Below, piece by piece: positions 46,874 through 58,036 of a stretch of DNA of 64,000 nucleotides. The stretch is taken from the NCBI RefSeq assembly GCF_016920785.2, contig NW_024609930.1, forward strand, positions 186,001 to 250,000, in the 5' to 3' direction. Both the position numbers and the translations under genes were made by a program. The number at the start of each line of letters is the position of its first letter. Positions within the stretch are counted from its first letter, which is position 1. The DNA is from Ixodes scapularis. Lineage: Eukaryota; Arthropoda; Arachnida; Ixodida; Ixodidae. The notes under the pieces were generated by a model. That model was given only the letters and a program-made list of their open reading frames with translations, was not told the DNA's origin and made no database searches.

Positions 46874-49460
46874 ATATCTAACGTTACATGAACTGCGTGA
46901 TGCTTTTTTTTAGTTTGGAGGTCAGCGAAAGCTACGGACGCATGGTCGGATCTTTGAGGGGTGCGGATCTTGTTTGGTAGCGCCTCCAGCGAAAGCGGCA
47001 AACGAAGCTACGTGCTTGTACTAACAGTCCTCATTTCGGTCCACAGTAAGCATGGGATTCCACGCCAGGTCCCCGGACACACTGCAGAGCTGCGAACTTA
47101 CCGCGGAGCTATGAACGTCAAATGTCGCGTGTTACGCACATTTGTCTGGTCCGCGGCCCTGGTTTCCTTAGTTGGTCCACCGTGCGAATACACCTTTAAA
47201 CGGCAACGCAGTGCATCTCAACGTTATAAGATAATTAAAGTTACTAATATTATGTCGCTCGTTTAGTTATATTTACTCTAGTGCAAATAGCAAAACGTTT
47301 GTAAGAAAGTAATTGCATATCAACCTAAATACACTTAAGCACTGGCAACTGGAAATTAAACTTAATTAATTTGAAACATTAGCTTTTAGAAAGAAAGAAA
47401 CAAGGAAGCGTGTATGTAGAACATGCTTGGAGTTTTTAAATGAATATAGGTATAACACAAGAGTCCGTGACTTTCACGCTTTGTGTTTGTTTTTAGTGTG
47501 TATTCGCATTCACAACTCGGAAGAACTTTTAATAGGAGAGTAGTAAGTGGCACACTTTGCGGGTTTCGCGCCGTCGACCGCGCTTCATATTTACGCGGGT
47601 CATCTTAGGCACTCCTCCAAAATATTCCACATTGAAGTCATGCCGCTCGACACGACTGACTTCAAGCCACGAATTACGTCCCCTGTTACCTGGCGTCAGC
47701 TCACAATACATAACGTGGCATTTTCATGCCAGTCACGTATTGCAGTCACGTTATGCGACTTACTGACGTCAGGTCATACCGAAAGTCACAAAATGTCATG
47801 ACGACTTGTGATTTTGTGACGCCACTGGACATTCAGACGTCACGTGACACCATGATGGCACGTAGAAACAATCATCAAACCTCTAATTCTACAAAATATA
47901 CAAGCAGCGCTTTCACTACTTAGGCCTGAACGGTTCTAGGGCGATAAAACCAATAAAGCTAAGGGGGTGTAAAGCCGGCGAAACCACGGGCTTGAATTTA
48001 GGTGCCACTCCGCGCTTGAAACAAGTGTGCGATTATGGAAGTGTTCTGCAGTTATCACAAGACTGTGTTAGTTTGTGTTCAATAATATTACATAAAGCGT
48101 TCAGGCAGTCACACCAACAATAGGAAACGGTTCATGCATTCTCATGCAGCTTCGCCGTTCCCTGGATTTCAAACTTGGGCGCTCGATTCTCGAAGTGTTC
48201 TTCAATTACCAAAAATAGGTCCTTGTTTGTGTTCAATAAAATTGTTTAACAGGTTCACGAAATGCTCCCTAGTTAATAGACACTCATTGGTTCCAAAAAG
48301 CTGCGAAATTTTCGTCCTGTGTGTTACTCTGTTTAATACAAAACGTATATGCGGAATTTATGGTGTGCGAGCGCATATTTTTCCGCTCATTCAGTCCGTC
48401 TTCTCCAAAATGACAACTTAGCGGCTCCGACAACGCACATAAGTTTTCGCAATGTTTCACCTTTACGGGTTTCGTAAGTGCCCTGACCTTGTTTTTACAG
48501 ATAAGGCCCCTAGAACTATACCTCAGTATTATATTCAGATAGTACTTCAGCTTTTACATTTATTTAATGGGTGCGTGCGCTTTTTTATGAATGTGGTGCA
48601 AGTCAAAGAATTGTAAAATATAACCTGAAAAAAGAATGTTTTTCTAATATTTTTTGTTTTTTGATTCGCTTCTTGTGTCCTGACTTTCCAAGCAACTAGA
48701 AACACTTTATGCTTACTCTACTGGTCCGCTACCAGGAAGTAACTTCAGGGAATAATACTATTCACTCGAGTGCATGTTTTTATTTTCCCAAATAACCATT
48801 TTGGCCTATCCGGCCCGACCAGGAATTCTTCCGTTTTATCTTTAATACGTCTCTACTCTATCTTCTCGCTCACTGTGAATGGCATACAGTGGTCTAGTTT
48901 AAGTAATCGTTAGGAAGTGGTCAGCCGCGTCTTCAGGGTATGTCTGGGTCAACTTTCCGGAGGACTACACACATCGAGTACAGAAAGATGAATTCAGCAA
49001 GCCTTTTTTCATTCAATTGAGTTGATTATGCAACGGCCAGAAACGGAAGATACCGCCGAACATCGCGGACTGACAGGTGCCCGATTCGCTTCCGGGCAAG
49101 GATATTGGATGGTGCGGGAGGATGGGCCATTGAACCAGCCGATGCCAGGGGAGCTGATCTCTTGAGTTCGGGGAGAATCGGCCTGGGCTTCGCTCAGACG
49201 TCAAAGCCAGCTGCTGTCCGCGCCATACACGGCACGGATTCCTAAAGAGTTGACGCCAACGGCCCGACCGGAGACGGCCTTGGCGTTTCACGACGCATCG
49301 AGTATGAGTATACTGGAAGACGGGTAGGCACGGGGTAGTGTTCGTGCTCCTATTCTGTGCGCGAACAAAACGCCGCCTAGTAATCCAAAATCTGTTCAAT
49401 ATAAGGCGTGCCGTTATACTGGGGAAAGGTGAGAGGGTAAAAGATCCACGCGAGACATCT
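46874..49460. other. no supported gene
   Basis: Around 47185-47205 CGTGCGAATACACCTTTAA mirrors the element end at 38839. 47690-47850 has several GTCACGT/TGACGTC-like words. A 128-codon minus-strand frame at 49013-49399 lies in GC-richer DNA and has no recognised domain. Confidence 0.35.
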
Positions 49461-49585
49461 AATAATAATCTTTATTCACCATTTGAAGTGGAAACAAGAT
49501 ACAGAGACGGGTCTGTCGAGGCCAATAGGAGGCTTGAAGGACAGGACCCGGCAGTCAAGCGACGAAATACAAAGAAATAGGAATA
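49461..49585 (-). mobile_element. LINE copy H (family 1), 3' stub
   Basis: A short AAT tail (49461-49469), then the family-1 3' region with its stem-loop. It is truncated after about 115 bp, where the tail of copy G begins. Confidence 0.75.
49509..49549 (-). other. family-1 3' stem-loop, copy H
   Basis: GGGTC pairs with GACCC, GTC with GAC, and GCC with GGC around a loop AATAGGAG. Confidence 0.65.
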
Positions 49586-49587
49586 CA

Positions 49588-49629
<42 letters not shown>
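49586..49629. repeat. (AAT)n junction between copies H and G
   Basis: Nearly pure AAT trinucleotides. It is the 3' tail of copy G abutting the truncated 5' end of copy H. Confidence 0.95.
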
Positions 49630-49649
49630 CAATCGATGTTTTTATTGAA

Positions 49650-49680
49650 GTACCCGGGAACAACCTTGTGGTCTTGGTAC
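49650..49680 (-). other. family-2 3' stem-loop, copy G
   Basis: GTACC and GGTAC enclose CAACCTTGTGGTCTT; ACC and GGT can form an inner pairing. Confidence 0.5.
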
Positions 49681-49880
49681 GAGTGCACTCAGGAAACGTG
49701 AAAAACGTAACGCTACACGCAACAGAACAAACAGTAAACAATAGAAACATTTAAAAAAGAACACATATGTAACATAAACTCCACACGGTATACCACTACG
49801 ATAGCGAAAGAAAAGGAAATCGAGAGAATAAAATTTGGTTTTGAGCCACTTAATCAAGAGCAAAAAATGGTAAGCAGAAT

Positions 49881-51180
49881 TTATGTGAGGACCTTTAGCG
49901 CTCTGATGAACTCCGGTGTGTTATTGTTAAATATATCAATAGTGTCTGCTAGAGAGTAGGTGTGCCCAATTCTTGACACGGGGTCGTGAAGATTAGTTAT
50001 GCGAGTATTGTAGAAGGATGCATTTTGCCGTGTAGTTTTTACGGTAATTTTCAAGCGTACATTTGAGACCAATGATGTGTAGTCAGCGATGCCAGGAATA
50101 AGTTTTTACGGAAAATGGGGTATCGGCATGTTCTCTCCTACGCGGCAGGGTGGGCAATGCCAAGCTATGTCGCACTGGGACTGCTGGATCATCGTTTGAG
50201 GTGGACGCATTGCACGACGGGAAACAATATTTGTAGACACATCAAAACTTATTCTGAACACGTTCGATCCTAGTCGAGTTTGTCGCGCAGATTCCATTCC
50301 ATACAACAGAGGCGTACTCGGTGTGTGGTCGACATAACGCACTGTACAGTGTGACAAAAGTACTAGGGTTATTAAACTCTTTAGTAATGCGGCAGGTAAT
50401 ACCAAGCGTGCGCAAAGCTGAGCTCACAATGTGGTCCACATGACTCGAAAAGCGTAATGTACTATCAAATAAAACTCCAATGTCTTTGATTCCATTCACA
50501 CTTGTCAAAAGAACTGACTGAATGTCATAAGAGAATATAATATTATGTGTCTTTCGAGTGTGGGACATGACTTGAGTTTTAGAACTATTTAGTTTTAGGG
50601 CATTCTGATTGCACCAGTTTTCGAAAGCATATGCATCATTTGGTAGCAAGACACAGTCGCGTTCGTCTCGTACCTCTATAAACATCTTAATGTCATCTGC
50701 ATTTTGTAAAAAGGAGGAGTGACGGATCACAGCCGAAACATCATTCACAAAAATTGAGAACAAAAGGGGGCCGACAACGGAACCTTGAGGTACACCCGTC
50801 GTAGCCTGATAAGCAGCAGACGAATTACCATTCGAGCTGACAAAACACATTCTATCACGCAAGTAACTTTTGAGCAATAAAAGTAACGAACTGTGGACAT
50901 CAAGCTTTGAAAGCTTTGCCAGCAACATGTGATTTGCAAGATCAAACGCTTTGCGTAAGTCAAAGTAAATTACATCAAGTTGGCCTCTATTAGAGACGAC
51001 CTGAGCAGCAGTTGACATGAAACAAGTGAAGTTAGTCGTGGTTGAGCGACCCGCCATAAAACCATGTTGGCTAGGGATGAGAGAATGTTTGAGCTTAAAG
51101 GACAATATATTGTGCAAAGCTGTTTCGAAGAGTTTTGAAAATTTACAAAGAAGAGATATAGGCCTGCAATTTGAGACGCT
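49881..51180 (-). pseudogene. family-2 LINE ORF2, RT to C-terminus
   Basis: The main frame (to 50242) has NCRPISLLCKFSKLFE, SQHGFMAGRSTTTNF, DVIYFDLRKAFDLANH (first catalytic Asp), TGVPQGSVVGPLLFSIFVND, and FLQNADDIKMF, where YADD has become NADD (codon 50701-50703). This is followed by LNSSKTQVMSHTRKTH and the TLYSALCRPHTEYASVVWNG thumb region. A frameshift near 50245 separates the C-terminal part, which runs to 49881. LINE RT copies element RNA onto nicked chromosomal DNA. Loss of the Tyr beside the two aspartates and the shift make this copy inactive. Jockey/CR1 group, clade open. Confidence 0.85.
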
Positions 51181-51183
51181 TGT

Positions 51184-51285
51184 AATAATAATATTAAAAT
51201 AATAATAATAATAATAGTAATAAAAATTGTATTTCCACAAACATTCAAAACACCAATACAAGACATACAATATACACAATACACA

Positions 51286-51362
<77 letters not shown>

Positions 51363-51363
51363 T
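51184..51363. repeat. two (AAT)n tracts around a 72-bp stub (copy F)
   Basis: AAT-type repeats at 51184-51216 and 51289-51363 enclose AT-rich sequence with TTGTATTTCCACAAACATTC that matches neither family clearly. It may be the 3' stub of a third LINE family, since each tract has the same polarity as the other tails. Confidence 0.6.
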
Positions 51364-51391
51364 TAATCATTCAATCAATCTTTATTATACA

Positions 51392-51422
51392 GTGCCCAGG
51401 AACAACCCTGAGGTCTTGGTGC
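51392..51422 (-). other. family-2 3' stem-loop, copy E
   Basis: GTGCC and GGTGC pair with G-U wobbles around CAACCCTGAGGTCTT, as GTACC/GGTAC does in copy G. Confidence 0.5.
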
Positions 51423-51780
51423 TGGTACACTGGTGGATAAAAAAACACATTATACAGATCTCCGCAGAAAATAAGATACATTTTTAAGCATAATACAAGG
51501 CAGTGCACGAGTAATTAGTACAATGAAATAAAAACGAGGCAGTAACAGTAGACAGGGAACACAAGACCGAAGGACAGGAAGTGCACCACCATAAAGCACG
51601 ACATGGAGATGACGAAATTCAGACATAACAGAGCAATTCAGCAATGCTCCTCCTGCACGGGCAAGTTTTTTAATAGAAAGGACAAACGTCCTGTAGCAAG
51701 GATTGAAAATATCAAGTTTCTCAGAGTAATGATTCTAACGCTGAGCCATTCTCACAATTGGGTTTACCGGACTAAACGTT

Positions 51781-53183
51781 CTAGAAACATAAAAAAGATG
51801 ACAGAAGACGAATAGGCACACGTGGGACCCTAAGGCACAGTTCAGATAACAGGCTCGGAGAATTGATGAGTCCATACAGCGTTTTAGACAAAAATAGTAA
51901 GTCCGCGTTCTCCCGACGCCGGTGCAAGCTAAGCAAACCAAAACGCTCTAACGCAGACTCATATGTTAAACAGTAAACATCCTTCTTTATGTAGCAATGT
52001 TTAAAGATAGAAACAAACTTTTTTTGCACAGGCTCGATCTGCAAAGAGTGATTTTTAGAAATTCCATTCCAAACAACTGAGGAATATTCTAACTGCGACC
52101 TGGATAGCGAACAGTATAACGTGATAAAAGCCGTCGGGATTTTGAACTCCCTGGTTAAGCGAGAGGCAACACCCAACATTCTCAAAGACGAGTTAACCAG
52201 CCTACCAACGTGATAGAGAAACGCAACCCAGAATCAACCAAGACTCCGAGATCTTTCATTACACTTACTCAAGACAAAGTCTCTCCTTGAATATTATATG
52301 CAAAAAAGATATTGTGAGTTTTCCGAGAGAGCGTCATGACCTTGGTTATGGACGGGTTCAAGAAAAGGTCGTTTTCAGAGCATTATTGGTAGAAAGAACA
52401 TGCATCTTCCTGGAGCTTAGCATAATCATGTTCAGTAACTATTTCTCGATAAATTTTTATATCGTCAGCATATTGCAGGAATGAAGAATATAAAACAGCA
52501 AAGGAGACGCCATTTACGAAAATTGTGAGCAGAAGGGGTCCTAAAACAGTTCTCTGAGGAACGCCAGAGCGAGTCCTGTATAACGAAGAGTTCGTGTTGT
52601 TGACCCGGACATACGCCTCTATCTCTGACAAGTAGCATTTTAAACAGTCATGTACCGAGCCACACTCCATAAGAGGAAAGTTTGGATAAAAGAATAATGT
52701 GATTGACTATGTTAAAAGCCTTACTTAAGTCAAAGTAGACAACATCTAACTGACCTCTGTTACATATTACACGAGATGCAGCAGGCATAAAGCTAACAAG
52801 ATCGGTAGTAGTTGATCTGCCGCTCATAAAACCATGCTGACTGGGAATTGCTAAGTTTCGAAATTTGAAGGCCAGGAATTGATGGACTACCATTTCAAAA
52901 AGCTTAGAAAATGGAGAGAGAAGAGAAATGGGTCTATAGTTACAAATATCACATTTTTTCCCGACTTTAAGACTGGAACAACAGCAGCGACTTTCCACGT
53001 TTCAGGAAAGGTTCCCAACCTTAACGAGTTGTAAGATATAAAACACATTACCGGCTTGAATATGTCGTGATAACTTTTGAGAATCGCAGAGGGAATGCCG
53101 TCGGGCGCTACTGATAATGTTGCTCTCATTTTCTTAATACAGGATCGTACACACTCCTCATCAACATTAATGCAACTTAACAA
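51781..53183 (-). pseudogene. family-2 LINE ORF2 remnant, RT to C-terminus
   Basis: Four open stretches in shifting frames read MRATLSVAPDGIPSAILKSY and FPETWKVAAVVPVLKSGK, then NYRPISLLSPFSKLFEMVVH, SQHGFMSGRSTTTDLV and LDVVYFDLSKAFNIVNH, then SGVPQRTVLGPLLLTIFVNG (PQGS changed to PQRT) with LQYADDIKIYREI (YADD intact), and finally TLYCSLSRSQLEYSSVVWNG. The order is that of a complete LINE RT. At least three frameshifts or stops disable it. It is the better guide to family 2 because it extends farther upstream than copy G. Confidence 0.85.
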
Positions 53184-53259
53184 GTCACCAAACCCATCTA
53201 ATTGAGGCAGCGCAGGTGCAGAATGCTGGGTACTATCCCTGTAGACGGACCTAAAACAA

Positions 53260-53260
53260 T

Positions 53261-53291
<31 letters not shown>

Positions 53292-53298
53292 TAATAAT
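53260..53298. repeat. (AAT)n junction between copies E and C
   Basis: AAT trinucleotides with one AAAAAT interruption. Confidence 0.95.
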
Positions 53299-53606
53299 GT
53301 TTATTTACGCGTGCAGTTCACTTCATAGTGAGGCGGGTCTGTCAAAGCCAGACAAAAGGCTTGTTGGACAAGACCCTACAGTTTGTGATAAAAAAGCGTC
53401 CCCACACACGTAAGCTTCCAAGCTCAACATACATCACAATGTAAACGATGATGGTCACACAAACACTTGCACATACACAGCACAGTTAAAAACTTGCACT
53501 TTTAGATCGGAGCATTTGCTTCAGTTTGTTTAGTGAGTCCACAGTGTAAAGATCGTCCGGTAGGCTATTAAATATATAGGGAACATAAAAATTCCGAATT
53601 CTTTTC
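53299..53606 (-). mobile_element. LINE copy C (family 1), 3' stub
   Basis: It carries the 3' stem-loop and the last ORF2 codons: the minus strand reads RNFYVPYIFNSLPDDLYTVD, matching FYVPDIFNKLPDVFNQLDSL of copy D. It is truncated about 300 bp from its tail. Confidence 0.85.
53335..53376 (-). other. family-1 3' stem-loop, copy C
   Basis: GGGTC pairs with GACCC, GTC with GAC, and AGCC with GGCT, around loop AGACAAAA. Confidence 0.65.
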
Positions 53607-53661
53607 TATAATAATGATTCTATAATAATAATTCTATAATAATAATAATAATAATAATAAT
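53607..53661. repeat. AAT-rich junction between copies C and D
   Basis: ATAATAATTCT-type imperfect units followed by pure AAT. Confidence 0.9.
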
Positions 53662-53700
53662 TTATTCCAGCATTTGATTTTTTTCATTATGTTAGACTCA

Positions 53701-53738
53701 GGTCTGTCGAAGCCAGGGTTGGCTTGTGTGACACGACC
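53701..53738 (-). other. family-1 3' stem-loop, copy D
   Basis: GGTC pairs with GACC, GTC with GAC, and AAGCC with GGCTT, around loop AGGGTT. Confidence 0.65.
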
Positions 53739-53820
53739 CAGCAATGGTGTTAGCCAATGTGAGCCGTAGACGGGCGTTCTTGGTATGCTAATAGCAGTCT
53801 GTTTAGAAGTTCAGAAATTG

Positions 53821-53905
53821 TTCACAAATGGCAGTCAGTATAGATATTTGAAAGAGTTCACAAATGGCAGTCAGTATAGATATTTGAAATAATTCACGAA
53901 TGGCA
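53821..53905. repeat. 36-bp tandem repeat, 2.4 units, in copy D 3' region
   Basis: TTCACAAATGGCAGTCAGTA starts units at 53821 and 53857, with a partial third at 53893. Confidence 0.9.
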
Positions 53906-54277
53906 AAATAAGAAGCACAGAGATGATTGCTATAACTACACTATACCATCCTTCATGACAAAGTAATGTTTAAACACATGGATAAATCAATGTACACTTT
54001 CAAAAGTAATAAAAAGAAGTAAATGTTTGCAAAAAAAAGAAGAAAAAAACCCGGATATGTGTATACAGGCATATATCGCACAAAGATGCACAGAGGCATA
54101 TATATACACACAAATTTAGATCTACAGATGCGTTCACGGATACACAAATATACAGTACTCACAGCATAGACACGGATAAAGACACAAACAAATGCCTATG
54201 TGGATTCAGCACCAACTGAAGAAAGGTCCAAAGAGTTCGAAATGTTATTCGCAAAAAACAAAATGCATACATGGTTT

Positions 54278-57131
54278 CTAGTACATTTTTTTCAGGTGCT
54301 TTTTTAAAGATCGTAGAGAATCGAGTTGATTAAAAACGTCTGGTAATTTGTTGAAGATGTCAGGCACGTAAAATGAACGTAGACTCTTTCCGTAGTTGGT
54401 GTATATTCGAGGAATTATAAAGCGTTCACTATTTCTTACAGAGCGCTGAACAAAATGAGGCGTTTTAAACGGGCTATTCCAATAATGCTTTAGGATGACA
54501 CATCGTTGAAAAAGAGGAAGAAAACGCGGTAGGCCCACTGATGCGAATACGTCACCATCCTGTATTAATTTGGGATCATAGGCAACGTTTTTGGCGATGC
54601 TCTTAAGAATGACATCTATTTTTGTTCTCCAAAGAGCTGAACAGTTTGCGAAGATTGTAATTCCGTATCGCAGAGCTCCATACGCGGTAGCATTAACGAC
54701 CATTTTTCTGACGGAGATTGGGAGGAAGGTTTTGATGAGATATAATAAACATGATATATTTCGTAGTCTCTTAGCCAAATAATCCAAGTGTGTATTCCAT
54801 GTTAAATCGCTATCGAAATAAATGCCCAAGTATTTTACTGTATTTACGTATGGTATAGGCGTACAGCTGCAAGAGACACAAGACGATGAATGTAATATAA
54901 AAGGTATGTCTATGCATGTCCGCTTGAGTGGGTTACGGAAACAGACAAGTTTTGTTTTTTGCACATTCACAGATATTCGATTTGCTTCAAACCAGTCCAT
55001 GACTCTTGTAGAATTTATTTGTAGCATGTTGATTGCACAGCGCAGGCTGATATGAGTAGATAGCAACAATGTGTCATCTGCATATTGGTAAACTGTACAT
55101 CCTGATGTTGATCGGGCGAGATCGTTCACGTAAAGATTAAACAGCAAGAGGGACAGGACCGAGCCTTGTGGTACTCCCTTCTGTAGGCATACTTTGGCGA
55201 TTGTTTTGCTGCAAACCAATACTTGTTGCGATCTGTCAGTCAGGAAGTTTTGAAGCAACGAAAAAAATGGACCCCGAAATCCGTAATTGCAAAGTTTCTC
55301 CAGCAGTATTTGGTGATTGATAGAATCAAACGCTTTTGGCACATCAAGAAAGACTGCGCACGTAAACTGATTATTGTCGAATGAGGTATGTAAAGTATCA
55401 GACATATCCTCAAGTGCCGAGATGGTGCTGCGGCCTGCGATAAAGCCGGATTGGTTAGGTGATAGAATATCGTATTTGTCAAGGAAGGCGCTCATTGTTT
55501 TAAAAATATGTTTTTCGAGAACCAATGCCAAACAAGGAAGAATAGATATGGGACGATAGTTTTTTCACAATGTCACGTGCACCATTTTTATAAAGAGGTC
55601 TGACAATTGCGCTTTTGAAATTTTTGGGGAAAACTCCGGTGTCTATAATTCCGTTTAGTATGTGGAGGAGAACACGTTTCAAGACATTAAAATTGCGAAG
55701 CAAGTCGGTAAGTTTAATATTATCTGTACCAGGAGACTTATGAGGCCTAAAGCTAAACAACAACATATGAAGATCTTGTTCAGTCATGTTTGGGAGAAAG
55801 GCAGAATTTGGGCAGGGTTTTTCCAGATTTACCGCCGAAACATTTACATCGTCAAATATGCCGGAGACTGAAGCAAAAAAACTATTGAAATTATCCGCCA
55901 CAGAAAGCATATTGGAATTAAAGTTTTTTTCAATGACCTCATCGATAGAGTTCCGCGTATTGCCGCCTTTTACTTCATTTACAAGAGACCAGGTTTTTGC
56001 AATATTAGTACGTGCGTCGAAGAACTTACGTTGGTAGTGTTTCCGTTTCGCATAGCGTATGAGAGCGGTAACCCGATTTCTCTGGCTTGCGTATTGTAAT
56101 TTTATATCTTGGGAATTCGGTGACCGGCGATAACGCGCCCATAAGATATCTTTAAGTTTAATTTCCGATATAATATCTGCTTTCAACCAAAGATGTTGCG
56201 GTCTTCGTTTTTTTGTCTTAATGACTTTTATACTCTTCTCCGTAAAATGCGCAAAGGAATCAACTAACTTTGTGTAGGCAGTCTGACAGTTCGCGGTGGT
56301 TACTAACTGTTCCCAGTCATATGAGGATATTAACTTGTCAAAAACGTGACTGTCGATAATAGCAATCTGGTTTGAAGGCCTCTTGTTTTCTTCCGATACA
56401 ATACCACAGTCTATTTGGCATGCCACAAAATAATGATCAGCCAGCTTTTGTGAGATGACTGCAGATTTCACAGACGCCCCTGAACTCCTGATGTCAATAT
56501 GATCGAGGCACGGAAAAACAAGCTTTCCCTTTGTAAACTCTTCTCTCGTAGGTACGTTAATAATAGGAGAAATACCGTGGTTAGAAAGAAGCGTAAGGTA
56601 TTCACATACGTTCGATCGTGTGGATTTCAGTGTGTCAATATTGAAATCGCCCACAAGGCAAATGATCTCACTCTGGCCGATGTTAGCGATGTTTGCGTCA
56701 AGCTCATCTAGAAATGATTTAACATTGCTTGATGGAGGCATATAAAACGCCAGAACCAATGTTGAAATGTGGCTATCGCACATTTTTATGGATAAGTACT
56801 CAGCGTGATTGAACGAGAACTTCAACTCAGCACAGGACCACCTCTCTTTAACGTAAATGGCTATGCCACCTCCGCGAGACGAGTCACGTGTACTAAAAAA
56901 GGACCGATATCCACACAAAGAAAATAGTTCCTTGTATGTATCATGAATATGTATCTCAGTTAGAACAAAAACATCTACGATGTGTTTAATGTTACGAATA
57001 ACAACTTGGAACTCGTCCCAGTATTTCTTGATGCTCCTAATATTTACATGTACTATCGTTACTGCTCTATTTACGAGTGGAAAAAATTTGCTTAGCGAAG
57101 AAAGATCAGTAAATTGTCGAGAATCGTTCAT
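54278..57131 (-). pseudogene. family-1 LINE ORF2: endonuclease plus RT, one frameshift
   Basis: ORF2 starts at ATG 57131, 24 nt after the ORF1 stop. The endonuclease shows VNIRSI, VLTEIHI (catalytic Glu), RGGGIAIYV, CLVGDFNID, CLDHIDIR and LADHYFVAC (Asp-His, with Ala for the usual Ser). A linker follows, then RT: HKSPGTDNIKLTDL, SGFIAGRSTISALE, FLDVPKAFDSINHQILLEKL, KGVPQGSVLSLLLFNLYVND and YQYADDTLLLSTH, then SVNVQKTKLVCFRNPLKR. The only break is one extra A in an A run near 55563-55568, which shifts the frame at the NYRPIS motif. The frame resumes at once and runs to the C-terminus (FYVPDIFNKLPD). CR1/L2-like group. Confidence 0.9.
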
Positions 57132-57155
57132 ATAGGAACAGCAAGGGTTTAGCGA

Positions 57156-57497
57156 TTAAACAATTTTCTCAAGGTCTCCAGCCTTAGAGACACGCACGGG
57201 AATGGAACCTTCAGCTTTTTTTGCGAATATTGTACCATTTTTAACCCACACAAAAGTATATCCTTTTTCTTTGCCCTTTGATCTCGCTTGCCAGAAAAGC
57301 TCTTTGTTTGCCTTAGTGAGGTTTTCATTAAAATATATTTTTTCCGGGTATTCTACATTAGAAAGCGAGCGGAGTTTTTTACGGGCACTCATCCATTTTT
57401 GTCTGATATCAGTAGAGGCGAATTGAACTAGGATAGGTGGGGTTGAGTCAGGCTTGGCCCGGAGGTGGCGGATATCAAGTATATCGCTAGCCTGACA
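57156..57497 (-). pseudogene. family-1 ORF1, C-terminal third
   Basis: The minus strand reads SDILDIRHLRAKPDSTPPIL, STDIRQKWMSARKKLRSLSN, EKIYFNENLTKANKELFWQA and GYTFVWVKNGTIFAKKAEGS. It aligns with the last part of the intact ORF1 in copy A (KLYFNDNLTDGDRKLFWMAR, GFKFVWVRHGHIFAKQ). The upstream RRM-like part and PHD finger are lost to 5' truncation. The remaining frame is open to its stop. Confidence 0.88.
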
Positions 57498-57504
57498 ATT
57501 TTAC

Positions 57505-57560
<56 letters not shown>
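57505..57560. repeat. (AAT)n junction between copies D and A
   Basis: About 55 bp of AAT trinucleotides: the tail of copy A at the truncated start of copy D. Confidence 0.95.
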
Positions 57561-57562
<2 letters not shown>

Positions 57563-57600
57563 TTATTTGTACATTATGGGTGCAGTGATGAAGCAAGGCC

Positions 57601-57638
57601 GGTTCGTCAAAGCCTTCAAGGGCTTGTGTGACTGAACC
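57601..57638 (-). other. family-1 3' stem-loop, copy A (covarying stem)
   Basis: GGTTC pairs with GAACC where the other copies have GGGTC with GACCC; GTC/GAC and AGCC/GGCT are kept. The change on both sides preserves pairing. Confidence 0.7.
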
Positions 57639-57757
57639 ATGGTAGCACTGGTGACGAAATATTGTCAAAAATAAAAAAAAAACGAAAAGAAAACAGTGGA
57701 GGATTTGAGCAAAATGACGTCAGTTGTCACGATAAAAAAAGAACAATCACAAAAACT

Positions 57758-57823
57758 GAAAGTCATACTGGAGTCACGTGAAAGTCACACGAATGTCACA
57801 TGAAAGTCACAGGAAGGTTACAC
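57758..57823. repeat. imperfect GTCACA-type tandem repeat in copy A 3' region
   Basis: About five units built on GAAAGTCACA or GAATGTCACA with small changes. Confidence 0.7.
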
Positions 57824-58036
57824 CCACAAGCCGAGAGCTTTTGTCATGGACGCGTGTATTATTAAAAAAAAAGAAAAAAATATTTTAAGATGCAGAACAG
57901 CATCGACAATTCAATTAGCGTCGAAAGTAAGAATAAAATGGCTGAGGGAAAAAAAAAACGCTTATTAACCCAGAATGAAACTACGCCGCTCCCCCCCCCC
58001 CTTTCCCTCCTCTTTCTCGCGATAGACAAAAATTAT

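Larger units (their letters stand above)
49630..51183 (-). mobile_element. LINE copy G (family 2), 5'-truncated in RT
   Basis: The minus strand holds the 3' region with stem-loop, the C-terminal ORF2 region and most of an RT. The 5' end is cut just before the NCRPISLL motif, at the next (AAT)n. Confidence 0.85.
51364..53259 (-). mobile_element. LINE copy E (family 2), 5'-truncated
   Basis: It runs from the (AAT)n tail leftmost to an upstream linker at 53183-53250, where the AAT tail of copy C begins. It carries more of the RT than copy G but is more damaged. Confidence 0.85.
53662..57504 (-). mobile_element. LINE copy D (family 1), nearly full ORF2
   Basis: The minus strand holds the end of ORF1 (57497-57156), a short gap, ORF2 from 57131 to 54278 and a 3' region with the stem-loop and a 36-bp tandem repeat. 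It is truncated inside ORF1 exactly where the AAT tail of copy A begins. It is the best-preserved ORF2 in the window. Confidence 0.92.

Noticed and set aside
50242..51279. Host gene with an N-terminal Tyr-rich leader fused to RT
   Set aside because: The leader is translated AAT microsatellite. It is a LINE junction, not a gene.
49586..57560. CRISPR-like or coding repeat arrays
   Set aside because: The repeats are pure AAT microsatellites at LINE 3' ends, with no spacers or unit structure.
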